From contig KQ965865.1 of NCBI GenBank assembly GCA_001574975.1, forward strand, positions 53,143 to 117,142: a DNA stretch of 64,000 nt, read 5' to 3'. The translations under genes and the position numbers were made by a program. Within the stretch, counting starts at the first letter, position 1. Each line of letters opens with the position of its first letter. Of this stretch, positions 38,216-50,193 are shown one piece after another. Source of the stretch: Gonapodya prolifera JEL478. Taxonomy: Eukaryota; Monoblepharomycota; Monoblepharidomycetes; Monoblepharidales; Gonapodyaceae. The notes beneath the pieces were generated by a model. It had not been told where the DNA came from. It worked only from the letters and a program-made list of their open reading frames with translations, and did not search any database.

Positions 38216-39787
38216 ATGCCGGAGGCGCGACCACTCAACGTGATTGTGGTGGGAGCAGGCGCCGTTGGACAGGTAAGATAAAACGTGGGCTACGTTGCGA
38301 GATCCATTGACCATTCACCTCCTTGCACGTGATCGCTGCGAAAGGTGTATGCCTATCACCTTCTCAACGCGGGATGCCATGTCCATCTCATGGTGAAAGA
38401 GAAATACGTGGAGGGGATTTCCGAATACCCGCTCAGAGTGCTTCGTGGTGAGCGATTCCCAAGTCTGTGCCCCGGCTCGATCCTTCGTTTAATTCACGTC
38501 CGTGGGACGTCTCCGGTTCTCGCAATGCAAGTCGGGTGGTTTCCTCCTGCCCTATTTTCATCCTTTTTTCGGCGTCGCCTTCATCGGCCGGAACACTTTG
38601 CTCCAACGACCGTGCTTAGCGTGGATGGATTGCCGGACGACGTTACCAAACCACTTGAGGAACAGGGACTCGGCGGACCCGTAGATTTTGTGATTCTAAC
38701 TATGGCGAGTGACGCTCTTCGGGGTGAGTGCGAACTGGCTCGTTCATCCTCTCCATCTTCGCTCATTGATTGTAATCCCCGAAGGCCCCTGGCTTAAATC
38801 TCTCGCCACCAGTCTCCCACGATCTATATTTCTGCTGCTCCAACCGGGACCAAACGACCTGGAATACCTTGTGTCCAGCGGCGTGGAAAGATCGAGGATT
38901 GCCAAGGGTGTCATCGCCCTTGCAAGTTACCAAGCGCCATTGCCTGGAGACCGGTACCCCATCTGGATTGACGAGAGTCCTATATCTGCGTCGAAAGATG
39001 TCGCTACTGTGGGGACCACGGCTCCCAGACGCAATCCCGCAATAATCTACTTCAGCCCGTTCCCGCACCCCGTCAGCCCCCCTCCCAACGTTCCGAAAGA
39101 GACAGTAGATAAAGTCGAAGAGCTGTGCGCCTCATTTCGTCGTGGAGGGCTCGAGGTCGTCAGAGTCAAAAGCCGGAGCAACGATCTGGTCACCGGAACT
39201 GACTTGGAATGGCTTGACTCGCTCCTCGGTGTACGTAAACGACCATGGTACTACAAAGTACATCACATTTTCACCTTGCTAAATGAAATTGGCGCCCCTA
39301 GCCCATCCTCGTCGCCTTGGAAACGTCCCACTGGAGTTTCCTCTACCTCGCCTTCAACATCCGTAGCCTCTTCCTCCTCTGGCGCGCCATTCGCGAAGTC
39401 GGCGCTGCCGAACGCGCTGCCGAGAAAGACCGGCGCAAGGGCCGCGCGGCGCTCTTATCACTGACCACCATCAGTTCTGTGGTGCTCTTCATCGCAATGT
39501 CCCCGCTGGTGCTCAGTCCCGTGCTTCTCGTCTTGTACCTGATCAACGCAATCGGCTTGATGTTCCCAGTGGATTTTGAGCGGCTCCTTGCGTACCATTT
39601 CGCAAAGGTTGGCGGGCAGACAAAGTTTCTCGTGAACGAAATGATTGAGCGGTACCGAAAAGAGGCATCCAAAAGAGCCAAAGCAGGTGGTGCAGGTGAC
39701 GCTGTAGCGGCGAGACGTGGTTTTAAAGCTGTTGCGGCGTTGTCTGAACTTGTGAAAATGAATCCGAGATGGGCTGGAGCAAACTGA
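38216..39787 (+). CDS. Ketopantoate reductase-like (PanE/ApbA family) protein with C-terminal membrane segment
   Basis: Exon 1 (38216-38272) encodes MPEARPLNVIVVGAGAVGQ with the GxGAxG dinucleotide-binding loop; exon 2 starts at 38345 (VYAYHLLNAGCHVHLM). Later exons give VDFVILTMASDALR, LLLQPGPNDLEYLVS (the NG/ND-containing segment of the family), and, after an intron at about 39230-39300, an ALETSHWSFLYLAFNIRS helix. A hydrophobic stretch (about 39478-39555) and a basic C-terminus follow; the stop is at 39785-39787. PanE enzymes reduce ketopantoate with NADPH in pantothenate synthesis, but the C-terminal half here is divergent and membrane-associated. The substrate is therefore uncertain and a true PanE role is not established. 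Confidence 0.7.
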
Positions 39788-39905
39788 CTGAGCCCTCTGA
39801 AACTTCATTCAAGTGAATGTAAACTTGTTTCTTCGGTCAATAATAAAAGAAAGTAAAAAAAATGAGGTTGCATATGTAGTAAATACAAACTAGAAGCCAA
39901 TCGTG

Positions 39906-42900
39906 CTACGTCGTTGGGAGAGTTGTCTTCCACAACCCAAAGAAACTGCTCGCCGAAGGAATGACCTTCTCCACAACTTCAACGTGCTCCTCAGTTCCAA
40001 TTACTCCAGCGCTTGCCACCATCAGTTCCCCTGCCTTCTTCCGCAGGCTTTGGGAAATCTTGCGAAGGGGAGACCCACCACCAGGTCTCCGGGGAGACTT
40101 ATCCCCCACTGTGCTCGCCCCCAAGCTACCTGGAATAGACTCGGCAGGCTCTGCGGGGGACTCTGGTCGGTTCGTCGGTGAGCCGGGGGAAGCAACGGTT
40201 GGTGTGAAAAAGGCTTCGCTTCGCTTTGTTGATGCTCCACTCAAACCGAGTGGCGACTCCTTCCCGTCGTACAATCCGGCTACCACCCTCTCAACGACGC
40301 TTCCCATGCTTGCAACACTTGCCGCCCTTCCTAATCCAGAATAAGTTCTCGACCATCCCGGGAGAATGACCCCCCCATCCATTTCCTCCTTCTCCTTGCG
40401 AAGCCGGTCGACCTCTGCCGCCAACTTTCGCTTCTGATCTTGTAATCGTGCCATATCGCCTACGAGGAGCCGTGTGCGCTCCTTCACGTCTGATTCCAAT
40501 TTCATTGCTTCTTCTACAAGTGAACGAACTTCACGCTGTGCTTCCGCGTCAACGCTCCGCCGTTTTTCGGATTGGGCCCGCTTGGCCGCTTTTATTTCGT
40601 TGTTGAGTTGGATTGTCCGGGCTTCAAGTGTAGAGACCTGATCTTGGAGCAATCGTTTGGATCCAAGGAGAGAATCGACCTCTTCGAAAAGCAATGCTCG
40701 TCGTTCGTCGAGAGCGTTAATCACTTCTTGAAGTTTTTGCACCTCCGCGTGTTTAACGGTGATATCAACATCCACTTTCTCGTCAGGGGGATCTGAACAC
40801 AAAGTGCGGGGAGACTCAGATTCTCGACCGGCGCGTGTCGCCTCCCGCTCTCCGAGGCTATACAGCATTTCCTTGATTTCAGAAATGTCTCTTTCAAGCT
40901 TTGTTGGGCCGTTGTTTGCGGAGGGTTCAACCTTTGCGCCAATATGCTCTTTAAAGGTTTCCAGCCTCTGTTCGTGCGCCTGGAGCACCTCTTTAACATC
41001 ATCATAGACTCCACGAATAATGCTTTCCACTGATTTGTGGTGTTCTCCGCTGGCGAAAGACAACCGAGTTACAGTTCTGTTGATCTGATCCAAAACCTCG
41101 TTACTATTGTGTTGTGACGGTTGCGAGCCGGAATGTAACAGGAACTCCGCCCTCAGTTGATCCTTTAGGTTTTCCAAGAGGGAAGTGATGGCCGTCACAG
41201 TTACATTCGCGCTCTGCTCTGGGACATTTTTCACAGTTGCAATGTGGTCTCGCAATTCTGCGACGAGAGGCTCGACGGGGTTTAGCACGACAGCAGAATC
41301 AAGTTTCACAGGCGCAACGGGTACTTTAGCAGCAAGTGCTTTCATTTCTCCGTGAAGTTGTTTCATTTTGGTTTCGATGCCCTGCATGTGAGAGTTGCTG
41401 GTGATCTCTTGCTTGGATACTGCGGATCGCACTTCTTCCTGCAGCTCTCCGAGGGCCAGCACAACACTGGGGGAGTTTTCTAAAGATCTTTGAAGGCTGG
41501 CGACGCGATCTCCCACTTGACTCAAAGAAGATTTAATGTTTGCATCCATTTTGACTGATTCCTCCGTGATCGCATCGCGGATAGTAGTTCGGATCAAGTC
41601 AGTATCCCGATCTTGGTTGATATTCGAAATCGACTTCTGAAGATCTAGGAGAGCGCGAGTAACATCGTCAAATGAAGCGCTTGAAGCCTTGTCCAACTCT
41701 TGTGCAGAACTTTTCGCAACCCGCAGTTCTTTCGCAAACCCTTTTTCAACAGCCTTTTGAAGCCCTTCAATCTGTCGTTCGATCTTGCCCCCGATTGATC
41801 CCCATTGGAGAGCAATTTGCTCGCCATCAGCGGTAGCCAATACCATGTCTCCCGATGGAGATCTCAGATCTCTTGCACGTTCGATAGCGCCGAGATCGGT
41901 AACTTCTTTCCGTAACCCTCTCAAGTTGTCAACAATCTGCTTGAGCCAACCGGCAAGGATGTCATGATTAAGCTGATCTTCTTTTGTCAGTCGAACCAAG
42001 CGATGGTCAATATCTGAAAGACGTTGGGTGACTTCCCCGGCAAAACGATCACTGACCCCTCTAGATGGAGACTGGGGAGCTGGCAGTGTTGTTCCTGCCG
42101 GGGCCGAATCAATCATCCCTGGAGCATCAGACTTCAGCGAGCATTCCTCCCACAGTTGGACCATTTTTCCCAATCGATCATTGATTAGAGCTAAAGCTGC
42201 GCGTTCACCAACTCCGATCGTTTTTTGTTGCGTCAAAATAGTGGTCGCGACAGCATCTTCCACAACTTCTCGGAGTGCGTCCCGGTCCAATTGCAAACCC
42301 TTATGTAGGTCTGTTTGCGTCAGAACTCGCACCAGCGTACCGCCCTTTAATGGGGAAGACTGTGTTGTAGGAGTGATAGGGCCAAGCTTGGCGATTTCGG
42401 CTTGTATACCACCGATCACGCGGGCGGAAATGTCTTCCCGAGACTTCTCGATCGCTTCGAGGACGGGATCATCATCTTCTGGTAGCTTCTTAGCGTGCTT
42501 TTTTGGACTAGATGCCGCCTTTAGCAATCGACACTGGGTCTCGTGCAAGAAGCCCGAAACTTCGATTATGTTGTCCAATTTGGCATGCATCAACTCTTCA
42601 GACTCTGTCCTCCCCTTCATGTTGTCTGATATTCCGGTCAAAACCGTAGAAATGTCCTCAAATCTCGCAGCCACCGCAGATGTCTGGAGTTGTGCAGCCA
42701 TCCTTGTGAGCTTTTCGTCTGCAGCTTCAACCCGTTCCGCCACCTCAAGAACCGCTCGCTTGGTCTCAAATGCAACGTCCCGGACTGGCTTGACAGCGTC
42801 CACTAATCCTGAGGCTACTTCCACTGTAGAGGCACGGATGGACTCCTTTACATCGCGTTTGACAGCTCGCACGTCATCCCGGACAGTATCGATCCTCTCG

Positions 42901-45900
42901 TATACTCCGTTATTACATCGTTCAATCTGTGTGTGAAGATCCGTGGCAATAGATTGAGTTTGTTCTCGTACGGCATTAACATTGTTAGAAGCGGTGGTGG
43001 TAGCTTCGACAACTTGTTTCATCTCACTCCGCGCCGCGGTCATTACATCCTTCACCTCTCTGATCGGAGCAACATCCCTGTGTAAGCCGATTACATCCTC
43101 CCTCAGGTTGCTCAGACTCCGTACTTCCCTCCGTACGGCAGCCATTTCATCCTTCAGCTCTTGCGAGAAACAATCATTGGATTCAATGGGCAAATCCTTC
43201 TGACTTCTCAGGTTGTCGTTCCTCCCCATGAACAAAGCGGCAGCACGTTGGGAGGCTTTAACATCCTTGAAACCGGCTTCGATGTCATTCCGGAGACTTT
43301 CTATTGCCATTTGTGTGGTCTCCACATGCCGCTCCGTTGTTACGACACGATCGTCTTCACCGATCTCAAGTGCACGTCTCTTGCTGGCGATTTCGGAAAC
43401 AATTGCGACGGCCGTTTGAATCTGGCCCAGTCGGTGGCCGACGTCAGAGCCGAGCTTGGCAATGGATTTCTTGAGGTCCTCAGTGTTGTCATAAGCCTTG
43501 GATGTGGCATCTGCGGCAGCTCTCTCCATCTTTGCAGCTGCCTCGTCAACTCTGACACCCATCCGTTCTCCGGCTTCTCGAATTTCCGCAACAATCTTTT
43601 CACCAGCGATTTGCTCTCCGATGCCGGCAACTGCTTCCGCAACATCTCCAACCATCGTACGCACTTGGAACATTCTCCTGTCAAGTTGGTGTTGCGCTTC
43701 CCGAACAGCGTCTTCGATTGGCTGCAAATTCACAGCCGGCGGAACTAAACTTGCTTGGCTGGCAATTTTTTGCATCGTTTTCTCCTGCGCGAGTCGAACA
43801 GCTTCCACACTCCGTCCGACAGCGGTGACCACCTCAACCATTCGAGCACTTCCACTTGCTGCCTTTTCTGCCGCGTCACGAGCTTTCTCCACAGCACATT
43901 TTGTCTCCGTAAGCGAACTGCGCTGCTCGTCCATGCCAGCCTCGCATCGACCTCGCAAATCCTCCACCGCACAGCGTGCGGCGGTTGTTGCTGCCTCCAC
44001 ACTCTTGACGCCTTGGGCAACAACTGCCACGCTCGGTGCTGTAGACGGTGGCGCCATTGTCTGCCGAGGCTGGCTCGCCGCGGCAACACGTCCCAGCTTA
44101 GATTCTCGCTCCTTCCACTCACGCTCGACTCTCTCAACCTCCCGTCTCATTCTCAAAGCCTCCTCTTCTGCCCTCTCGCGATCACGCTCTGCTTGTTCCC
44201 GTTCCCTTTGTATACGTTCTACTGCGCCTCCTGCAGCACGGGGAATCAGAGAATCCAACGCATGGACCCACGCGTCCCGGTCCTGGAGAGTTGCAGCTGC
44301 GAGGACCCAGCCTGGCGCGACGAGACCGAGTGCGGAGGCAGAAGCCGCGGATGATGAAGGGCGATGAAACGTGAGCAAAATTTCGAACCGTACTGAAGGG
44401 GGGGTGGTGGGAAGGTGCAAGAGGGAGGGATTGGGGGGGTGATGGGATGTACATGATGAGACGGCTGACATGTCCAGAGTTTTGTAAGGGAAGGGATCCT
44501 AGCCGAGGTAATGACATCGCAAATTTTCACGACGAAGAAGGGCCATTCTTAGTTCACTGAAACATATTCTAGAATACGAAACAAGACTCACGTTAGGCGT
44601 TTTATGCAAACACAGCACTCCCGCCTTTGTGTCACGCGTTCGAGCGACTGCCCATACTTGTTTCCACTTCTACTCACATTTTCCCATCGGCGATAAAATA
44701 AGAACGCACATGTGGATGATGTACCATTATCAGACAAACACACGCAGGAAAGGAGCTGCCGGGACCGAACTCACGTTAAGAGATCCCTTCTTCCACAGAT
44801 AACCAGACTTTGCAATCTGAATAAAACCACATGCAGTGGTCAATCAACCATATGAACAGGATGACCAAGTGCTTGTTACTTACTTCATCCAACGTCGCGC
44901 TCCCCCCTACCATTCCTAGCCCCATCCCGCCCGCTCCAGTCATCCCAACGAGGGGAGTTTTGACGGATGTTGGTGCTGGGGGTCCAACCGAGCCCCTTGA
45001 AGAACTCAATACCCCAGAAGCTGTCGCAACCATTGGAGACGGTGATGCGACCGCTGTTGTGGGGGCAGATGGGGTTCGGCGCGTCGCAGGGTGGACGTTT
45101 GGTGCTGGGGGTGGACCAGCTGGAATGCGGGTAGGTCGCGCGGAGGCTGGAGAAGGAATGATGTCGTCAAAGAAGAGTTTATGAGGAAGAATCTCGCAGT
45201 AGCACCGCTCAACGCACAAGTATGTTGTTTCCCTTTCAGCTTTTCCTCAGCCATCATTTTTTCTTCCTCGTACTCTTCTTCGTCGTATTCATCGCTCTCC
45301 TCGACGCCCTCTTCGTCATAATCGACGTCGTCATCTTCGTCACCTGCCGCACGCAGTGCCAGAGATAAAGAGCTGGCGTGGCGAGGAGGTGCAAGAAACC
45401 GCATGGGTGGGATAATATGTGGCAAGGAAACAGGGGGGCGCTGACACAGTGGGTAACACGAACACGGAAGTAGATGGTCATTGGGGTGCATCTCATATCA
45501 ACTTGTCAAAAACTTACTCTGTCCACACCTTCATCGCTGTCATTTTCCTCCTCTCCATCCGGAGCCAATGCTTTACTGCTGACAGGGGAAAGTACAGCAG
45601 AGGGCGCAGCCGAAGTATACGCGGAATGTGGCGTTGAAATCGGTGCGGGTGAGATTGCTTGGGAGGGAGGGTTGGGTGTGGAGATGTGGTTTGTCCAGGA
45701 TACGGGCGCGGTGTAGGTGGTTCCGGGAAGACTCGCCACCGGCATACGAGCGGTACCTCCGCTCGAAATGGAGTGCGACATGTCATTTTGCGTCGGCATC
45801 GTCGCAGGCTTTCTTCGCGGTGTGGTTGGGGTGACAGAATTGGATTCACCAGACGATGTCTGGGAGCGGGAGTGGTGCATCCGAGACGTGGACACGGCAG

Positions 45901-46240
45901 CAGCAGTAGCGGCGGCAATAGCAGCAGCACGCCCCGCGGGAGTAGACACGACGTTTGACATGCCGCCTTTAGGCTGGGACGAAAGCGCTGGTGATGTTCC
46001 TGCAAGGTTCGACTCAGAGCGCGAAAGGGAGAGGCGTGCAGACACCGTTGATGAGAGTTGACCCGGCACAGATGCCTGCGCGCGCGCTACGACCTGGGCA
46101 ATAGTAGCTGGGTGTGGGCGGGGAGCAGATGTGGATGAGAGCGAGGTGGGCGACACGGGAGACGTAGGAGAGGCAGGAGACGCGTCGATTTGAGGCTGCC
46201 CGACAAAGAGAACAAGATCAGGGGAGAAAGGCGCGTTCAT
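39906..46240 (-). CDS. PH-domain protein with very long coiled-coil tail
   Basis: Likely start at 46240 (MNAPFSPDLVLFVGQ). The first exon is Ser/Thr/Pro-rich, followed by an acidic stretch (about 45250-45350: EDDDVDYDEEGVEESDEYDE). A PH domain is split over several exons: SGYLWKKGSLN (about 44785-44815), KWKQVWAV...AGVLCLHKTPN in phase (about 44595-44670), EWPFFVVKICDV (about 44515-44550), and GWVLAAATLQDRDAWVHALD (about 44250-44310). One uninterrupted exon (to 39906) then encodes about 1,450 residues of heptad-rich coiled coil, with basic/acidic stretches and a Pro/Ser-rich end. PH domains bind phosphoinositides or proteins, so a membrane- or cortex-anchored scaffold is likely. Two joins (about 45215 and 44565) are not resolved by canonical splicing. 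No known family name can be assigned. Confidence 0.65.
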
Positions 46241-46299
46241 TCGCCGAAGGTATCCTTTTCAAGCACTCCATCCATCGCAGGCATTTGAAACGTTTTCCA

Positions 46300-46823
46300 C
46301 CGCGCGTTTCGCGTCCATCAGCAGCACCTCCACCCATCCTTGTCTGTTTCAACATCCATATCGGTGTCCTGGTGCCATGTGAAGTCCCAACTCACTCCGC
46401 GTCGAGAACGCGCATGTAAATAGGCGTCCAGCTGCGACATCTTGCGCCGATACAGCGTGAGTTTTTTCGCGTGGCGCTTTTCGAGGGCTGGTACGCAGGG
46501 GAAGATTCGCGAATGGCAACGATGGGTGAAGAAGGATGGTCAGTCTCGGTCAGTAAGGGTGCTTTGGCCGGTCGTCGTGCCTGCTGTTGACCAACCCTTC
46601 TTCAAGAACTCTCCAATGTTTCTGCTAAGGGGGAACACAGATGTCTAAACTACGAAAAGTACATAGCACAGTGCAAACCAGCCAAAATCGTGGCAGAAGA
46701 CTCACTTTCCTTTGAACAGTACCATGCATTCTTGCAACGAGTGCAACACTTCAGCTTTTCACCCTGCCGCGGCTCAAAAGAGCAGAAATGACAGTAATAC
46801 TTCTTGTCGTGGCCCGTAATCAT
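46300..46823 (-). CDS. Possible small MYND-type zinc-finger protein
   Basis: Tentative. From an ATG at 46823 the reverse strand reads MITGHDKKYYCHFC, then GEKLKCCTRCKNAWYCSKE, matching the first three metal-binding pairs of a MYND finger (CxxC...CxxC...YC). A GTGAGT donor follows at 46705. An acceptor at about 46490 would continue in frame to LYRRKMSQLDAYLHARSRRG, VSWDFTWHQDTDMD and a stop near 46321. The usual last His/Cys pair is not evident. It may instead be a fragment of a larger gene. Confidence 0.35.
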
Positions 46824-47699
46824 GTCATTCGTGTCGTAAGGATTTTTGGATCGCGCTTCGAAAGATATGGAGTTGGGTCTATTTTAAGAATTCGCCCGTT
46901 GGGCCGAGCGGGCGTAAACATGCGTTTACGGCGAAAATGCTCAGAGGTTCGAGTATGTCGTAGGATGGAGAGTGATGAAGCGTTGTCCCGCTTGCTTTGT
47001 GGAGAGACACGAGTGCCCTCTGTGGCCACTTACTACACGCAAGGGATCAAATTGTCGTCTGAAAACTAATGGGGTGAGCATAACTTCAGTGAGCGTAGTG
47101 GAACTGTAGAAACATAGTGACTTGCTCAGAACAAGTCTTGACAGAGGGGCAAGGCAGTTATTCTGGATCTGTCCCTGAGATCCGTCACTGAGAGCCCAAT
47201 GCCTGTCACTCAAAACGCACATTACCAGCCAGCTAATACATTTCACTCGCTGAACCCTGAACAGAAAGTGCCCCAGGTGCCAAAGCAGGTCAGGGGTTTT
47301 GATTTTGACTTCCAAAAAAAAAAAAAGGAGGGACCCCAAAAGTAACCCACTTGACCCCGTGACAGTTTCCGATCACCAGAGAATTCGACTGGAGCTTCAC
47401 AGCGGATCAATCTCCTGTAGGTGAATGAATTGTTCGTGGCTTGTGAGACCTCCAGGAACAGGAGGCGATCGTCGATGGACAGATGTGCTCAATCCCGCGG
47501 AATCGACGGAACGTTGCATTGACGGTCGGCAACGGCACGTTCTGGGACCGAAAATCGCTGATGTATCCGCACTGCACCGTGCTGGACGATCGCGATTTTG
47601 AAAACGTGTTATCTTGAAACATTTGTTCACATGTTTGACCGTATCGTGACTGTTTCGTGCCCACAACAGTCTCACATAAAGGTTCCGCTCAACGCGCAC
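46824..47699. other. Intergenic region, nothing recognised
   Basis: About 870 bases with an A-run at about 47320-47331 and short frames only. It includes the promoter of the gene at 47700 and possibly that of the small MYND frame. Confidence 0.35.
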
Positions 47700-49989
47700 A
47701 TGCGCGCGTTGTCGACTCTAAAAGTGCCTTGTGGGACGCTGGGGCTCTGTCTCTTGCTCATTGCTTCCTCCGCAGTGGATGCGAGGGCAACACATTTTCA
47801 ACTGTACGCCCGCCCTGAAACACACTCTCCACGATCGCATTCTGAAATGTACCACAACGATGCCGCGGTGGACGTGACAATGCAGGCCGCTTCGGCTGAG
47901 GGACCATGTCTCGAACCGATCGAGATGGTCGCACGTGGGTCTGTGGCCTCCCTGCCGAAAGAAGTGCTTGCCATCCTTGGACCTATCTCGACCCCTCCCC
48001 AATCAACGTCGGGTGGTGCATTGCCAGAAAGTCCTGCTATCCCAACACCTCTACTTCACCTCCCGCTCGGGGATCCTAAACGACTGGACAGTCTCCTTAT
48101 GCCCGCACTCTTCGCGTCGCTCGTTGCCGCATTTATCAGCATCGTGGCTGCCGTGTCGGTTTCCGTGAGTGGTCTTTTTGGTTAAATTAAGCCAACCGCA
48201 CAAATTCTATTTTCCATTTTGCATCCAGCGGCGATCTCAACGCTTGACGCGAAGCAGCTCGCGTGCCGCTGCAATGCACGCGCGAAAATCTTCTTCGCCC
48301 CCGATCGTACATCTCGTACAGCCACCCCCGTTGAAGACTCGACATGGGATCCTGTACCAAATTGTGTCGCCTTTCATCCTGATGTTTTGCCTCACGATCT
48401 CCGCCGTGCGACATCTCCCAGTCATTATGCGCAAACTTCGTCAACGAAGACGTCCGGAGGAAGTAGCACTGGTGGAACCGCGCAACGATCCTGCAGAATC
48501 AAAGGAGCCTTCACCACCTTCCATGGAACCGAAGGCTTTGCAATCTCGACGGTCAAACAGTCTTCGACATCGGAGGTCCAAAACACTCGTAGCGCAAGTT
48601 TCTGCTGATGCAGACGTCGCTGATCCTGGAACGACAGCTCAAAACACAGCCGCCTCATCACCCCGGAAGAAAGGAGACGCTTCAACACAGGTCTCCGTTC
48701 GTTCCAGTTTCGTTACTACTGCATCCGAAGGCCCCGCTGTGGACAAACAGCAGCAACCTCCCACCCTGACCATATGTCGAAACTTGGAGTTTTCGAATGC
48801 TGCAGCCATGGATAACCTACCCCCTCGAGCAACAAATACCAAACCTCGCTCGCGTCACCGAAAAGCCTTTTCTACGACGTCTACACCCGCACTTTTGGGA
48901 AAGCTCCCTGATTTTTTGGAGCTTAAGCTTGCTCCAGCCACTGCAGCCGTGCTTGCTCCAAACAAAAGTGATGTAGAACGTTCTGTTCAGTCACTGGACT
49001 CAATGACGTTGAACACAATCGTGCGTGCTCCAGCAAAAAGCGACTCTGAGCCTCCTGTTCAAGTGATTCAGTCTCTCGACCCAATACCGCCGACGGTGTC
49101 ACGTTCAGAGGACTCTGGGTTGGCATCCGTTTCTGAAGATGCTATTGCAAGGGCAGAGGGTACAACTTCCAGCTGCACTTCCGACGTTGGCCTTGCGGTA
49201 GAAGATCCCCAGATTGACGCACAACCGCTGAACATCCCGCTTGAAGTTGCACCTGGGCTCTCTGCATCACCGCTGATCCCCGCACCAGAGGATCATTACG
49301 AACGTACATCGGATGTTTGGGATCGTGTAACGCCCATTGCCTCCCCCGACAACAAACCAAAGCCATCAGAATCAACACCGAGGTCGATGTCCGTGTGGTC
49401 TTCTCCCAGCGAGCATCACACTCCCCTAGGTCCTCTTCGCTCCGTGTCCTCACCGTTCTCGCTACCGCGGCTTACCATCCTTCCTGATGTCGCTCCGGTG
49501 ACGTTGGAAAGTAAACTGACCCATCCGACACCTCCACCAAGCCCTGGTTCGGAGATGCAAGCCGCATCGCCATCAATGTTTGCAATCCCAGAACTTTTTG
49601 ACACCATTCCCTCCCGCTCGCTTCATGTTACCCCTCCAGCGGAGGAGGGTTACCCCATGGATGTTCATGATTGGACCGCTCCTGGCCCTTGGGCAAGGGA
49701 TCCGGACGTTGAACGATGGGATCATCCGTCAAGAGGCTTCATCAATAGCGCGTGGCACTTCCCCAGCTCGACAACCATATGGTCCACTGCAGGTTTGGAC
49801 AGTCGAAGTCAAGGTGCTCAAATTGCGGCGCTTCCAGGGAACGGGATCAACTCCACATTTGAGCACACACCACCATCTTGGCTGGTCTCTCCAGACGACG
49901 ATGAGCCGCACAGCCATTTGTGGGTGAGGACAGCGGATTACGAAGGAGGTGCCGTTCGTATCGTCGGCCGACCGTCGAGTCGGTGGTGA
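47700..49989 (+). CDS. Membrane protein of unknown function with long disordered tail
   Basis: Two exons (47700-48164 and 48229-49989) join in phase to give 741 aa. The start at 47700 opens a signal peptide (MRALSTLKVPCGTLGLCLLL). An extracellular stretch precedes a membrane helix (LMPALFASLVAAFISIVAAV, about 48100-48160). A second hydrophobic segment (YQIVSPFILMFCLTISAV, about 48360-48413) follows a basic loop. The remaining about 520 residues are Ser/Pro-rich and apparently disordered, with an internal near-repeat (LAPNKSDVERSVQSLDS / RAPAKSDSEPPVQVIQSLD) and an SPPPSPGSE-like segment. No family was recognised. Confidence 0.7.
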
Positions 49990-50193
49990 CGTGTTCGCGA
50001 TTTTGAGTGAGGATTCGTGAAGTAGGACACTCGCGGGTCGAGTCGCTGGCAATTTATGTGTTTCGGGGCACCACTGTTTGCATATTGGACGCCCCTTCTT
50101 AAGTGGTTTCTGTTGACGGACTTTTCTACTTGTTCTTTCCCACGGTATATATCGAGACATTATGTGCAAATAAAAGTTTTGATGTTCATTACT
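49990..50193. other. Convergent 3' spacer
   Basis: About 200 bases between the stop codons of convergent genes; AATAAA-like sequence (CAAATAAAAG at about 50167) suits polyadenylation of the left gene. Confidence 0.35.

Noticed and set aside
42028-44367. Long forward open frames (up to 302 residues) opposite the coiled-coil exon
   Set aside because: Antisense shadows of a continuous 1,521-codon frame with strong heptad character.
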